NCBI GenBank assembly: GCA_026997215.1
Contig: JALWJP010000184.1
Coordinates: 340 to 31,808, forward strand
Length of the DNA: 31,469 bases
Direction: 5' to 3'
Source: Nanobdellati archaeon
GTDB taxonomy: Archaea > EX4484-52 > JAADEF01
Shown here one piece after another: positions 13,406-22,110 of this stretch. Under the pieces are notes generated by a model, which was not told the origin of the DNA, did no database searches, and worked only from the letters and a program-made list of their open reading frames with translations. Every line of letters starts with the position of its first letter. The stretch's first letter is position 1. The translations under genes and the position numbers were made by a program.

Positions 13406-16356
13406 CACCTTCTTCTCTTCCTTCTTCCTCTCTTTGTTCTTCTTGTTGGTGAAATTATTGGTCTTATCTCCAAACCAGAGAATACTTCTTTGCTAACTCT
13501 TGGTGCTTTTATTCCGAACTCTATTGCAACTAATGAAGGTGCATAACTATATTTAAATCTTCCTCTACCATATTTTGGTTTAGGTTTGCTAGGCAAACTA
13601 AAACCGCCAATATCTTTTATTCTTGGAGGTAATGCTGTTGTTATAAGCGGTGGTGTAATCTCTACTTTTGGTGCTGTTATCTCTATCTTCGGTACACTTA
13701 CCTCTTGTGGAATTGGTTCACTAACTACTCTCGTCATAGGTTGTTCTATTGGTGGTTGTTTAAGCTGATAAGTCTGTATACTCTCCAATTTTGGCATCTG
13801 TGGTTCTTGTATTGGTTTGGTAGGCATCTTTATTACGTCTTTTATACCAGTGGAAGGTATTGTTATCATCTCTCCCTTTCCTACTTTAATAGGCATTATT
13901 CCGAATCCTTTGATTGTTGGTTTACCTATTGGAACTTTAAGCCCTCTAAAATCATAAGATACCTTACTAATATCGAATTTAACCTCAGGAAGTTTAACCT
14001 TTAAACCTGCCTCTGGTTTTAATATCTTTGCCATATCTTCTTGTATTGCTTCTGCTTTAATCTTTGTTCCTGTTAATGATAATCCACCTTTTAACTTTCT
14101 TCCAAATAATGGTTTCTTGCCTTCTATCACAACTTTAAACTCCTTATCAGGTATTGCATACTTTTCAACAACATCCATACCTCTTATCTCCTTTAAACGT
14201 GTTGTTCTAACTAATTTCCCTTGCTTCCATACTGCGTCTCCTATCTCAACTATATCTCTTATATTCCCTTCTGTTGCATATGATATTTTTTTGACTTGGT
14301 GAACATTTAGTTGTTTCATTCTCGCCAATCCTTCATTAACTGATTGCATTTCCTTCTCTATAACTATTGGTAATTTCTCTCTCCTAAAAACTCTAACCTC
14401 TTCTGCTTTTGCTGGTTCTTTGGTTATTGGCAATCCTCTCAATTTACCTTCTCCTTCAAATAGGATTCTGTTCTTGCCAATATCAACTATTCTATAATGA
14501 TATTTATCTCCTGTGATATACTCAACCATTCTTCTGTTGCCCTTAACAACTTTACTATATACTTTTAACTTGTCAAAAGAAGTGCTGAACTTCATCTTAT
14601 AATCAGGTGTATTAACATTAACAATTGCTGATTCTGGTTTCTCATACATAACCTTATACCTACCTATTGTTGGTTTCTGTTCTAATAGTATATTCTTCTC
14701 TCCTTTAATCAACATTGTACCTTCTCCTTTGATTGCTTTGCTTATCTCTTTCGGTCTTGTTATTATCCTACCTCTTCCCTCAACACGTGTCTTAGGTGTC
14801 TTTATCGAAGTCATGTATCCTTCAAATGTTTTTTGATATATTCCTGCTCCTGCTTTACCTAAAAAGTAGAACATTGGTATTGCTGCTATATCTCCTATTG
14901 CTTTTGATAAGTCTTTCTCTTTAATACCTTCATAAACATCATATCCTGTCATTCCTGCATAAGTGATGCCCATTCCAATACCTATTCCTTTTGGTGCTGT
15001 TCTAACTGCTGTAACTGCCAACTCTGCCGCTTTTGTTCCTGGCCTAAGTAATGGAACCCACCTAACATTAGATAATGCCACACTACCATATCCTGCTATC
15101 TCTGTTAATGCAACTGTTGATAATGTTCCTGCAACTTGTTTCTTTTTATATGTTTCATATGCTTCTATACCTCCTGTATTCAAAATGTACAATCTTTTTG
15201 CCAATCTCTCTTTTGCTATATCGCTTGGTGTTGGCAACCATTCTTTTGCTTTCTTCTCTAATAAAACATCGTACTTTTCAGGTAAGAATATCTCTGCTGT
15301 TTTAATTGCTCCCCATCCTACTGCACTACCTATATACCTTAAACTCCCTCCTCTAAACATATTAATATCTTCAAATAATGCTGCTCCATGTGCCTTAATC
15401 TTTGTCTTATATGATGTTTCGTATATGCTTTTGGCAACTTCCTGTGCTGATTCCCATTCTTTTTGAATATCATAACCAATTTGTGGCTCGTATTTTGATA
15501 CTCCATATATGTATAATTTTGGCTTATGATATGCTGCATAAGTATCTAGATATTGGTTATATCTAATCTTATTCTCTTCTACTTTTTTTAGACCTTCATC
15601 TATATCCTTTGTGTCTATTGCCTCAACTTCACTTTTTGCTTTTAGTAATCTCTCCTTCTCAGATTCTAAATAAGAAATTGCTTCGTTACCATATAATTTT
15701 CTACCTTCTACTATTAAATATAATCTATCATCTTTTTTAAGTGCTCCTATTTTTTCATCTAAATCTTTAAGATTCTCCTTTATTCTTCTTTCATAAGCCT
15801 TCTTTAAAAACATTCTATACTCTCTCTCTTTCCTTAATGCTTCTTTTTGTCCTTCGAAATCTGTTGAAGATGAACTGAACGTGCTTATATTCCTTAGATA
15901 TTGTGCAGTACTTGTTGGTTCTGTTTCTTTAAATCTACCTTCCTTCTCATCATAATAATAAGTTTTCCCTTCTTCGTCAACAAACCTTCCTCCAACATAA
16001 TGTATTCTACCCCCACCCTTCTTTTTAACTAATTCCTTGGCCTTTTCTTCATACTCCTTTCTTGCTCTCCTTCCTTTCTCATACAATTTTCTTGCCTTGC
16101 TTATTGCTTCTGTATCACCTCTTTTTATCTTCTCTATCCATTTCTCCCTTTCTTCACGTGTATAAACTGATAAATTTTTAACATAATTGACTAATGTTCC
16201 CTTATCAACTGAAGAGTTTGAACTTCTTCTCGAACTTGATTTCCTTTTATTAGAAGATGAAGATTTAGACTTTTTCTTAGGTTCATCTAAATAAACAACT
16301 GTTCCATCTGCTCTTACTGAGAACGGCCTTCCCAATTGTACTCTAACTTTAACCAT
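13405..16356 (-). CDS. Large putative virion protein with coiled-coil, amphipathic and Pro-rich regions
   Basis: A 983-residue protein. A Ser/Lys-rich stretch at about residues 29-52 is followed by strongly charged helices (about 55-280) that look like coiled coils. Gly/Ala-rich weakly hydrophobic segments lie at about 335-500 (for example GIGIGMGITYAGMTGY), then beta-rich basic sequence, a proline-rich part from about 860, and an Arg-rich end (RRTKRGRRKRRR). Spindle-shaped archaeal viruses carry very large proteins of this general build that act inside the virion or at its end. Such a role is inferred from layout, and no domain was recognised. The ATG at 16356 has no ribosome binding site, but a TATA box lies about 27 bases upstream, so the message is probably leaderless. 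Confidence 0.75.
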   Translation of the reverse strand: MVKVRVQLGRPFSVRADGTVVYLDEPKKKSKSSSSNKRKSSSRRSSNSSVDKGTLVNYVKNLSVYTREEREKWIEKIKRGDTEAISKARKLYEKGRRARKEYEEKAKELVKKKGGGRIHYVGGRFVDEEGKTYYYDEKEGRFKETEPTSTAQYLRNISTFSSSSTDFEGQKEALRKEREYRMFLKKAYERRIKENLKDLDEKIGALKKDDRLYLIVEGRKLYGNEAISYLESEKERLLKAKSEVEAIDTKDIDEGLKKVEENKIRYNQYLDTYAAYHKPKLYIYGVSKYEPQIGYDIQKEWESAQEVAKSIYETSYKTKIKAHGAALFEDINMFRGGSLRYIGSAVGWGAIKTAEIFLPEKYDVLLEKKAKEWLPTPSDIAKERLAKRLYILNTGGIEAYETYKKKQVAGTLSTVALTEIAGYGSVALSNVRWVPLLRPGTKAAELAVTAVRTAPKGIGIGMGITYAGMTGYDVYEGIKEKDLSKAIGDIAAIPMFYFLGKAGAGIYQKTFEGYMTSIKTPKTRVEGRGRIITRPKEISKAIKGEGTMLIKGEKNILLEQKPTIGRYKVMYEKPESAIVNVNTPDYKMKFSTSFDKLKVYSKVVKGNRRMVEYITGDKYHYRIVDIGKNRILFEGEGKLRGLPITKEPAKAEEVRVFRREKLPIVIEKEMQSVNEGLARMKQLNVHQVKKISYATEGNIRDIVEIGDAVWKQGKLVRTTRLKEIRGMDVVEKYAIPDKEFKVVIEGKKPLFGRKLKGGLSLTGTKIKAEAIQEDMAKILKPEAGLKVKLPEVKFDISKVSYDFRGLKVPIGKPTIKGFGIMPIKVGKGEMITIPSTGIKDVIKMPTKPIQEPQMPKLESIQTYQLKQPPIEQPMTRVVSEPIPQEVSVPKIEITAPKVEITPPLITTALPPRIKDIGGFSLPSKPKPKYGRGRFKYSYAPSLVAIEFGIKAPRVSKEVFSGLEIRPIISPTRRTKRGRRKRRR

Positions 16357-16374
16357 GATTAATTAGTTTTCGTC

Positions 16375-16391
16375 CATATTTTAAAAATATG
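16375..16391 (-). promoter_or_regulatory. Leaderless promoter of the 983-residue gene, with palindromic TATA box
   Basis: CATATTTT-A-AAAATATG (16375-16391) is an 8-bp inverted repeat around one base and contains a TATA box centred near 16383. That is 27 bases from the ATG at 16356, the spacing expected if transcription starts at the ATG itself. U-rich runs on the minus strand just upstream (about 16381-16402) may also end transcription from the preceding operon. The palindrome could bind a regulator. Confidence 0.55.
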
Positions 16392-16404
16392 TAAAAATGA
16401 AAAA

Positions 16405-17256
16405 TTATCTTGTTGTGTTTATGTTATTGACCACATTATATAGCCTATTAACCGCTACATCTAATTTATTCGCTGTATCCTGCATATTATCAGTACTTTC
16501 TTTTATCATTTGTGCAACATACACATTTTGATTTGATTGTTGTTTCATTGATTGCGTGATAGTATATGACACGTTTCTTAATTCATTTATTGTTTGGTAT
16601 GTAAGTTTCTTTTGCATGTCCATTGTATTTTTAAATGTGTCTGCAAACTTATTATGCATCTCTGATATTTTCATACTACCATATACGAATATTACTGACG
16701 TCATCAATATTGCCACTAATGCTAATATCTGTACGCCATATTTTGACCAGAAATCCATTTTACTTCTGTACATCTCATAACTATCGTGGTATTGTTGAAC
16801 TAACCAACTATCCTTATCATATGTTTTTTGTGCTATCATATGTGGAATTGGTACTATCTCTCCATTATCTAATTCTATGTCTCCTCTGAATATTGGCACA
16901 TCATCATAACCAATTAAATTCCCATCATCGTCGTATTTAGGAACCTTCATGATTAAATTTGTATCATCTGATAATATAGGATAAAACAATTCATTTGACA
17001 TTTGATATAAGTATATCGTTGCAACATCATTTATATTGTAGAACTTGCTAATATCTTGTAATGGTATTTTATAATTGTATTTTTTCCTGCCAACCTTAAT
17101 GAAGAAATCAAAAAACTTATATGCTACTTCTCCATTATTTTCTATGTTCCTTCTCTTCTCCCTTAACACCCTACCTCTACCATCATATATTGCAATCCCA
17201 TTTCCATATTTCCTAAACACAAACACTTTTATAGGATACTTTGTAGCCTCAAACAT
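16405..17256 (-). CDS. Membrane-anchored coiled-coil protein
   Basis: A 283-residue protein. About 170 residues of beta-rich polar sequence at the N-terminus are followed by one membrane helix (about 180-203, ILALVAILMTSVIFVYG) and a C-terminal helical stalk with heptad-like spacing (KISEMHNKFADTFKN onward to the end). The ATG at 17256 is chosen because AGAGGTGAGAAA precedes it; the frame is open to 17301 but that part overlaps the next gene. It may be a virion anchor or a trimerising stalk. It is the last gene of the ATPase-led operon. Confidence 0.7.
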   Translation of the reverse strand: MFEATKYPIKVFVFRKYGNGIAIYDGRGRVLREKRRNIENNGEVAYKFFDFFIKVGRKKYNYKIPLQDISKFYNINDVATIYLYQMSNELFYPILSDDTNLIMKVPKYDDDGNLIGYDDVPIFRGDIELDNGEIVPIPHMIAQKTYDKDSWLVQQYHDSYEMYRSKMDFWSKYGVQILALVAILMTSVIFVYGSMKISEMHNKFADTFKNTMDMQKKLTYQTINELRNVSYTITQSMKQQSNQNVYVAQMIKESTDNMQDTANKLDVAVNRLYNVVNNINTTR

Positions 17257-17260
17257 TTTC

Positions 17261-17785
17261 TCACCTCTTAAATGGAAGTATTGACCTCTTCTCCTTATCA
17301 TCTCCTTCCTTTACTATTACCCTCTCTGAACTTCCTATAACTCTCATTCCCATTCCTGCTAATGATTTCCTAAGGTTACTTTCAAATAGGTTAAGTATTA
17401 TGCTTATGACTATTGTTGCTTTATCAGGTGTTAAATCAAACTTCTCCATATTGACATAATAGAAGTCACTCAACTTCCTCATAAGATACCTGCATATTAT
17501 CATCACTCTATCTTCATCGTAAATAGATAATCCATAGATCCTACCATCTATAAATGCTGATATTAATGCTATTGTTTGCTCTATCCCTTCCTCATTCATT
17601 AATGGCTTTGCACCTTTTGGAACTTTTATCTTTATTGCACCTGTTTTCTTATCCTCTTCTACATACCCACCTTTAAGTTTTGCTTTTAACTCATATACTA
17701 ATAATCTGTAATCAAACATCCATCTTACTTCCTTCTCTTCTGGTGGATTATAACTCTCTTCCTCAACACGTCCTTCTGTTTCCAT
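17261..17785 (-). CDS. Hypothetical cytoplasmic protein of the structural region
   Basis: A 174-residue soluble protein with an acidic N-terminus (METEGRVEEE), a strand-rich stretch including KKTGAIKIKVPKGAKP, helices, and a basic end. No family recognised. The ATG at 17785 follows GGGTGATTAA. Its stop is 5 bases from the start of the coiled-coil membrane protein. Cotranscription with the P-loop ATPase suggests a part in virion assembly or DNA translocation. Confidence 0.65.
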   Translation of the reverse strand: METEGRVEEESYNPPEEKEVRWMFDYRLLVYELKAKLKGGYVEEDKKTGAIKIKVPKGAKPLMNEEGIEQTIALISAFIDGRIYGLSIYDEDRVMIICRYLMRKLSDFYYVNMEKFDLTPDKATIVISIILNLFESNLRKSLAGMGMRVIGSSERVIVKEGDDKEKRSILPFKR

Positions 17786-17795
17786 TTAATCACCC

Positions 17796-18122
17796 TTACA
17801 ACTCGCCTATCGTCATTCTTGGTATACTTCTCTTTATTCTTTTTAATAATTCTATAAATTTGAATTCTGATATTGCAGTACTATACATCTCCATATCTTT
17901 TGTTCCTATTTCTTCTTCTAATCTTCTACTTTCTTCTTCTATCTTATTGAAATAATCTTGATCCAATTCATCCATCATTAAACTCTCTAATGCTGATACA
18001 TATACAACAAAATCTCTTGTACCATATCTATCTATTATTTTAAGTATTGTGAATTTTATTATATCATTTATATCCAAATCCTTTATCACTGATGCAACCT
18101 TTACTACGTCTCCTTCGCTCAT
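17796..18122 (-). CDS. Hypothetical helical protein
   Basis: A 108-residue, mostly helical protein with an acidic middle (KIEEESRRLEEEIG) that looks like a coiled coil. It begins one base after the stop of the P-loop ATPase, with AGGGGGGTTGAT as ribosome binding site, so the two are likely made together. No family recognised. It could be an ATPase partner. Confidence 0.65.
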   Translation of the reverse strand: MSEGDVVKVASVIKDLDINDIIKFTILKIIDRYGTRDFVVYVSALESLMMDELDQDYFNKIEEESRRLEEEIGTKDMEMYSTAISEFKFIELLKRIKRSIPRMTIGEL

Positions 18123-18123
18123 A

Positions 18124-19131
18124 TCAACCCCCCTTCCACATCTTCTCTATTATTCTTTTTAACCTTCTTGCTTGAGAATATGTTAGTCCAAACTCATCTC
18201 TTAAATCATCTAAATACACTCTACCGTTATTCATTAACCTGTCTCTTAATTCGGGTGTATCTAAAACTTTCTTTGCTAACTCATCCAATTGATTCTTCTT
18301 ATCTTCCTCAGAACCAAATTCTGATTCTTCAAACTTTTCTATCTCCTTTAATAAATCTTTACCTAATTTATCCTTAAACTTCCTTGCTCTCTCTTCATAT
18401 GCTCTTGCCAAATCTTCTGAAGGCAAACCAACTTTTACTGATGATAACTTCTCAATTGTTCCTGTTGCTACATTGTATATCCTTGGTGCTTTATAGTATA
18501 TGTTACCAGTATAATAATCTTTTATCAGTATTCTTGGATTAGTATATACCGTCTGCATACTATTCTCCAATACTTTGTTGTTGAATAGAACATACTCCAT
18601 TAACTTCCTAACTCCTACATCAACAAAACTTATGTGTGGTGTGATAACCATTGCCATTCCTCTCTTGTATCTAAATGTTGATAAGATATAAAGTATTGCT
18701 CGGTTAATGAATGAATAGAATGTTCTGTTGTTTATCAATAATTCTGCCTCGTCTAATATCACAACTTGCCCCGGCAATGTCTCTCCTGTATGCCTTTGTC
18801 TTCTATTATCCCAATAGTTTATTGCTTCTATGAATGCCTTAGGTGTCCACACAACCTTCTTATCTATATCTTCTAAAAGATACTTATCCATTTGTTCTCC
18901 TATCTTTAACCCCGTATAGGATTTACCAACTCCAACCAACCTTCTATTATTCCCTGTTATAGAAATAACAAACCCTCTTCTATTATCATATATCTCTTTC
19001 TCAAATAGTTTTATCAACGCTTTATCTCCTTTCCTTGGATCATATTGCATATAAACACGAACATAATCACTGCTACCTTGCATAAAACTTTCATTAACGT
19101 CATACTTTAAAAAGATTCTACATATTTCCAA
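18124..19131 (-). CDS. P-loop ATPase with C-terminal helix-turn-helix, possible DNA translocase
   Basis: A 335-residue ATPase. FVISITGNNRRLVGVGKSYT holds an unusual P-loop in which the first glycine is further from GKS than the standard four residues. The Walker B is GQVVILDEAELL at about residues 119-130. A helical domain follows, and the C-terminus (VYLDDLRDEFGLTYSQARRLKRIIE) reads as a helix-turn-helix. The fold type recalls FtsK/HerA or Zot-like viral ATPases, which move DNA or assemble virions; the exact family is uncertain. The start appears to be TTG at 19131 with no ribosome binding site, so the message may be leaderless. An ATG at codon 17 is an alternative. It heads the operon divergent from the integrase. 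Confidence 0.7.
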   Translation of the reverse strand: MEICRIFLKYDVNESFMQGSSDYVRVYMQYDPRKGDKALIKLFEKEIYDNRRGFVISITGNNRRLVGVGKSYTGLKIGEQMDKYLLEDIDKKVVWTPKAFIEAINYWDNRRQRHTGETLPGQVVILDEAELLINNRTFYSFINRAILYILSTFRYKRGMAMVITPHISFVDVGVRKLMEYVLFNNKVLENSMQTVYTNPRILIKDYYTGNIYYKAPRIYNVATGTIEKLSSVKVGLPSEDLARAYEERARKFKDKLGKDLLKEIEKFEESEFGSEEDKKNQLDELAKKVLDTPELRDRLMNNGRVYLDDLRDEFGLTYSQARRLKRIIEKMWKGG

Positions 19132-19176
19132 AATATATATATAATATTTATTATATATACATTATACTACATAATA
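19132..19176. promoter_or_regulatory. Divergent promoter between integrase and ATPase genes
   Basis: This 45-base region is almost pure A+T with several TATA-like sequences on both strands. TTATATATAC (19151-19160) lies about 25 bases before the integrase GTG, and ATATATATTTT faces the ATPase. Neither gene has a ribosome binding site, so both messages are probably leaderless. A shared control point for integration versus virion production is possible. Confidence 0.5.
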
Positions 19177-19821
19177 GTGAAAATAGTGCAATATTCAAAA
19201 AAAAGCTATTTTTTGAATAACTATTTAAATTCTACTGATAAATACTATTATATGCCCCGATACTCTTACAATTTAGATGATTTTATAATAAAACTACTTT
19301 TAATGTCACCGGAAAAAAGATTAAAGATAATCAGAAGAATGTATAACATACTCCCTAATGCTGAACAAAAAGCTGCTTTTGCCTTACTTTATATCTATGG
19401 ATTAAGACCAGCAGAATTACTTGAATTAAAACAATCAAACTTCCAACAATTAAATGATAACACCCTTCGTGTGTTCTTACCTACTAAGAAAGGTGGTAAG
19501 ACACGTATAATAGATTTAAATATAAATGAAACACCTTTCTTAAAAGAAACATGGGAATTCATAAAATCTCGTCCTTGGAAGATATTTCCACGTTGGAATC
19601 ATGTATCTATACTCAACAACACTATATTTAAAACCATCTATGAAGTGTTAGGTATAAATATAAGTCCTTATGCCTTCCGTCATTATAGGTTATCCTTTAT
19701 AATGTATAATGGTGGAGATGTACATGAAGTTGCTGCATGGAAAGGAGCATCAGACATTAGAAGTGTAATGCCTTATCTAAGATTTAAACCTGTAAGTAAA
19801 TTTAAAAGAAAAATAAGTTAA
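19177..19821 (+). CDS. int: Tyrosine recombinase (integrase)
   Basis: A 214-residue tyrosine recombinase, the only supported plus-strand gene. Arg77 lies in YGLRPAELLEL and a basic Lys loop is TKKGGKTR (104-110). Box II is YAFRHYR, with Arg168 and a Tyr (165) where His is usual. AWKG replaces the usual LGH motif, and Tyr200 in MPYLRF is the likely nucleophile. The N-terminal arm-binding part is very short, as in compact archaeal integrases. It should insert the element into, and excise it from, host DNA. The GTG start at 19177 has a TATA box about 25 bases upstream and no ribosome binding site. No attachment site could be identified. It ends tail to tail with the decarboxylase gene, overlapping by three bases. 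Confidence 0.85.
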   Translation: MKIVQYSKKSYFLNNYLNSTDKYYYMPRYSYNLDDFIIKLLLMSPEKRLKIIRRMYNILPNAEQKAAFALLYIYGLRPAELLELKQSNFQQLNDNTLRVFLPTKKGGKTRIIDLNINETPFLKETWEFIKSRPWKIFPRWNHVSILNNTIFKTIYEVLGINISPYAFRHYRLSFIMYNGGDVHEVAAWKGASDIRSVMPYLRFKPVSKFKRKIS

Positions 19822-20282
19822 GGTCTTGTTATGTATGCCGCTATGGTTAATGCCGTATGGTATAACCCATCATTTGCCCTAACTTCTTTTGTTATTATCT
19901 TCATTTCATCTATCTCCCATCCTCTCATCTCAAATGCTTCTTTAAGCATATTCTCTAATTTCTCTCTAACAACTTTCTCCTCAACTTTGTCATGGTATTC
20001 ATAAAATAACCCCCCTCTTCTCCCTTTTATTGTTGCATATCCAATTCCACAACTTGCTACTCCTTCTTTTATAGTTATATGAGAATATACTGCTGGTATT
20101 ACCTCTCCTATTTCTAAGGTAGGTAGTTTGTCTATAAATTTGGCTGTCTCAGGTATAACACTACTCAACTTAACCAAATTCACATTACCTACTCCCGCCT
20201 TCAACAATGCGTTATCAAAAGAAGATAGTTCCTCTTTACCAACACCCTCACTACTATCTATATATATCCACACTTCTTCCAT
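19818..20282 (-). CDS. pdaD: Pyruvoyl-dependent arginine decarboxylase
   Basis: A 154-residue proenzyme of the pyruvoyl-dependent arginine decarboxylase family, which turns arginine into agmatine and CO2, the first step of polyamine synthesis in many archaea. The order of landmarks matches Methanocaldococcus jannaschii PvlArgDC (about 165 residues). SSFDNALLKAGVGNVNL supplies the conserved Asp and Asn. Next comes the self-cleavage site LSSVIP, with cleavage expected between Ser40 and Ser41 to make the pyruvoyl group. GGLFYEYHDK carries the catalytic Glu, and AFEMRGWEIDEM is a family hallmark. All key residues appear present. The ATG at 20282 follows AGGTGATGTGTG, 10 bases after the terminase stop, so it sits in the packaging operon. 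Archaea need agmatine for polyamines and for the tRNA-Ile agmatidine modification; which use matters here is unknown. Confidence 0.9.
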   Translation of the reverse strand: MEEVWIYIDSSEGVGKEELSSFDNALLKAGVGNVNLVKLSSVIPETAKFIDKLPTLEIGEVIPAVYSHITIKEGVASCGIGYATIKGRRGGLFYEYHDKVEEKVVREKLENMLKEAFEMRGWEIDEMKIITKEVRANDGLYHTALTIAAYITRP

Positions 20283-20292
20283 CACACATCAC

Positions 20293-21630
20293 CTATGATA
20301 TATCATTTTCATTAAGATTTAATAAATTTTTGAACCCATACAATGCTATTAACAAACTATCAAAATAATCAGGTGATTTATCCTCTCTATCTATCACCCT
20401 ATATTGTCCATATTTATTATAGTCATATCTTATGTTTATCAAATCATCAATTAATGCAGAATCCTTAGGTATTAATATCTTACCATCATCTAACAACTTC
20501 TTTAATATAAATGCCATCTCTGTTTTTATGTTCTCATACTTCTCCTTATTAAAAGGTTTAGCCATGGCATAAAACTCCTCTACATTATCATACCCTCTCT
20601 CCCTTAACATATCCACAACTCCTGCTCCAACGCCATTTGCATCAACAACTATCTTATACATATTCTCCTTGCTATAATTTGTATAGATATAACTCACATT
20701 ACTCACTACCGATGATAATTCCTTCTTCGTTAATTGTTTTATACGCCTGATATAATATTTATCCTTATGTGGTGAATATGCCAATACTGTTATCACGGTA
20801 GAATCATCACCAAACCTCGCAACATCAACCCCTATCACCATCTTTACACTCTCTTTATAAGGTACTTTGAAGTTATTGTAATCTTTATATGCCTTTTTAA
20901 TGCTTTCGTGAGAATATAATGCATCTTCATCATCAACAAACTTAACTTCATACATCTTAACAAATTCTGTATTGCTCAATAAACTCTTCATTTTCTCCAC
21001 ATCTTTTAATGATAGTCTGCCTTCTTGTACTGCCAATTTATAATCTATCTCATATACTTTGTAATCCTCATCATTATAAGTATTGAAAAAGTGGTTCTTC
21101 ATTATTGGTGTTCCGTTCTCTAATATGATGCCATCTTTCTTAACGGTTCTCATAACATAATTCCGGTATTTGTAATCGTCTATAATCACACTCTCATCAA
21201 CTATCAATAAGTCTGCATTATATAATACATTCTTCCATAACTTATCATGTATATGTGCTGCTATTATCTTGCTATTATTTTTAAAAACAATTTTATCGTC
21301 AGAAAATTCCGGTCTTGGTACACTAAAATGTTCCTTTATATATTGTTGGCTTATTAATGGGCTTCTCTCTATTAAGTTCTTTATATATCCCATAACCATC
21401 TTAGATTGTTTACTATTGTTTGACATTATCACAACTTCAACATTATCATTCAATATAGCAAATAGTAATCCCGATATTGCAGATATATAAGATTTTCCCC
21501 ATTTCGGTGGTGCTAATATCAGTAACCTTTTAGTATGGGCTAAAACATCCTCTAATATATTTAATTGTGTGTTTGTTAATTCAACTTCTGGTAACAATGT
21601 TTTCACAATCATCTTCACAAAAAAATCCAC
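20293..21630 (-). CDS. terL: Terminase large subunit
   Basis: A 445-residue DNA-packaging motor with both expected domains. The ATPase part has a Q-motif-like LTNTQ at residues 18-22, Walker A APPKWGKS at 40-47, Walker B LLIVDES, and the coupling motif LENGTP. The RNase H-like nuclease part has GVDVARFGDDSTVI, then IVVDANGVGAG, and a last acidic motif PDYFDSLLIALYG. It cuts viral DNA and pumps it into a procapsid. GTG at 21630 fits best, being 4 bases after GGTGAT; the frame continues upstream to a TTG at 21642 before the ribosome binding site. It is downstream of the small-subunit-like gene with 12 bases between. Oddly, no portal or HK97 capsid was recognised in the window. Confidence 0.92.
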   Translation of the reverse strand: MDFFVKMIVKTLLPEVELTNTQLNILEDVLAHTKRLLILAPPKWGKSYISAISGLLFAILNDNVEVVIMSNNSKQSKMVMGYIKNLIERSPLISQQYIKEHFSVPRPEFSDDKIVFKNNSKIIAAHIHDKLWKNVLYNADLLIVDESVIIDDYKYRNYVMRTVKKDGIILENGTPIMKNHFFNTYNDEDYKVYEIDYKLAVQEGRLSLKDVEKMKSLLSNTEFVKMYEVKFVDDEDALYSHESIKKAYKDYNNFKVPYKESVKMVIGVDVARFGDDSTVITVLAYSPHKDKYYIRRIKQLTKKELSSVVSNVSYIYTNYSKENMYKIVVDANGVGAGVVDMLRERGYDNVEEFYAMAKPFNKEKYENIKTEMAFILKKLLDDGKILIPKDSALIDDLINIRYDYNKYGQYRVIDREDKSPDYFDSLLIALYGFKNLLNLNENDIS

Positions 21631-21642
21631 TATTATCACCAA

Positions 21643-22098
21643 TTATATACTTGCTGTTTGTATCTTCTTATTAGATAACCATTCTTTATATAAATTCTTT
21701 ATCATCTCTATATTGTCTGTATGTATCTTTGTGATATTTGTTTGTTCCTCAATATCATCATCTTTCAACCTAAATGCACTTAATACCTTTCCATATTCTT
21801 TACCAATATCAACTATTGCTTTGATGGCATCTAACTTCTCCTTCGCGTTTGAGGAATAAAACAATATCTTCTGTGCTTCTTTTAAGCTTTTGGCAAATGC
21901 AAAATGTAAAGCAACGCCAACCTCTTTGACTTCCTTGGTTGACGCTGCTTTTAGGATCCATTTTATATCCCTATTTATTGTCTCATATCTAACTCCATAT
22001 TTCTCTGCTAATGCTGTTCTGTTTATATTGAATAATCCTATCTCTTCTATTAATTTCTTTATCTCTAACCTTCTCTCCATTGTTTTTAATGGTGGCAT
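21643..22098 (-). CDS. terS: Probable terminase small subunit
   Basis: A 151-residue protein with an N-terminal helix-turn-helix (NINRTALAEKYGVRYETINRDI), a helical middle, and an acidic C-terminal part. This is the normal build of small terminase subunits, which recognise viral DNA and load the large subunit. The position directly upstream of terL supports this. The ATG at 22098 follows GGTGTGAGAT. Sequence alone would also fit a generic regulator. Confidence 0.72.
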   Translation of the reverse strand: MPPLKTMERRLEIKKLIEEIGLFNINRTALAEKYGVRYETINRDIKWILKAASTKEVKEVGVALHFAFAKSLKEAQKILFYSSNAKEKLDAIKAIVDIGKEYGKVLSAFRLKDDDIEEQTNITKIHTDNIEMIKNLYKEWLSNKKIQTASI

Positions 22099-22110
22099 AT
22101 CTCACACCAT

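Noticed and set aside
13586..15466. Several long plus-strand open frames opposite the 983-residue gene
   Set aside because: They lie fully inside a better minus-strand gene, lack ribosome binding sites, and have compositions expected from reading the opposite strand.
13405..16356. Tail tape measure protein
   Set aside because: It has coiled coils and weakly hydrophobic stretches, but also a proline-rich part and an Arg-rich end, and no tail genes surround it.
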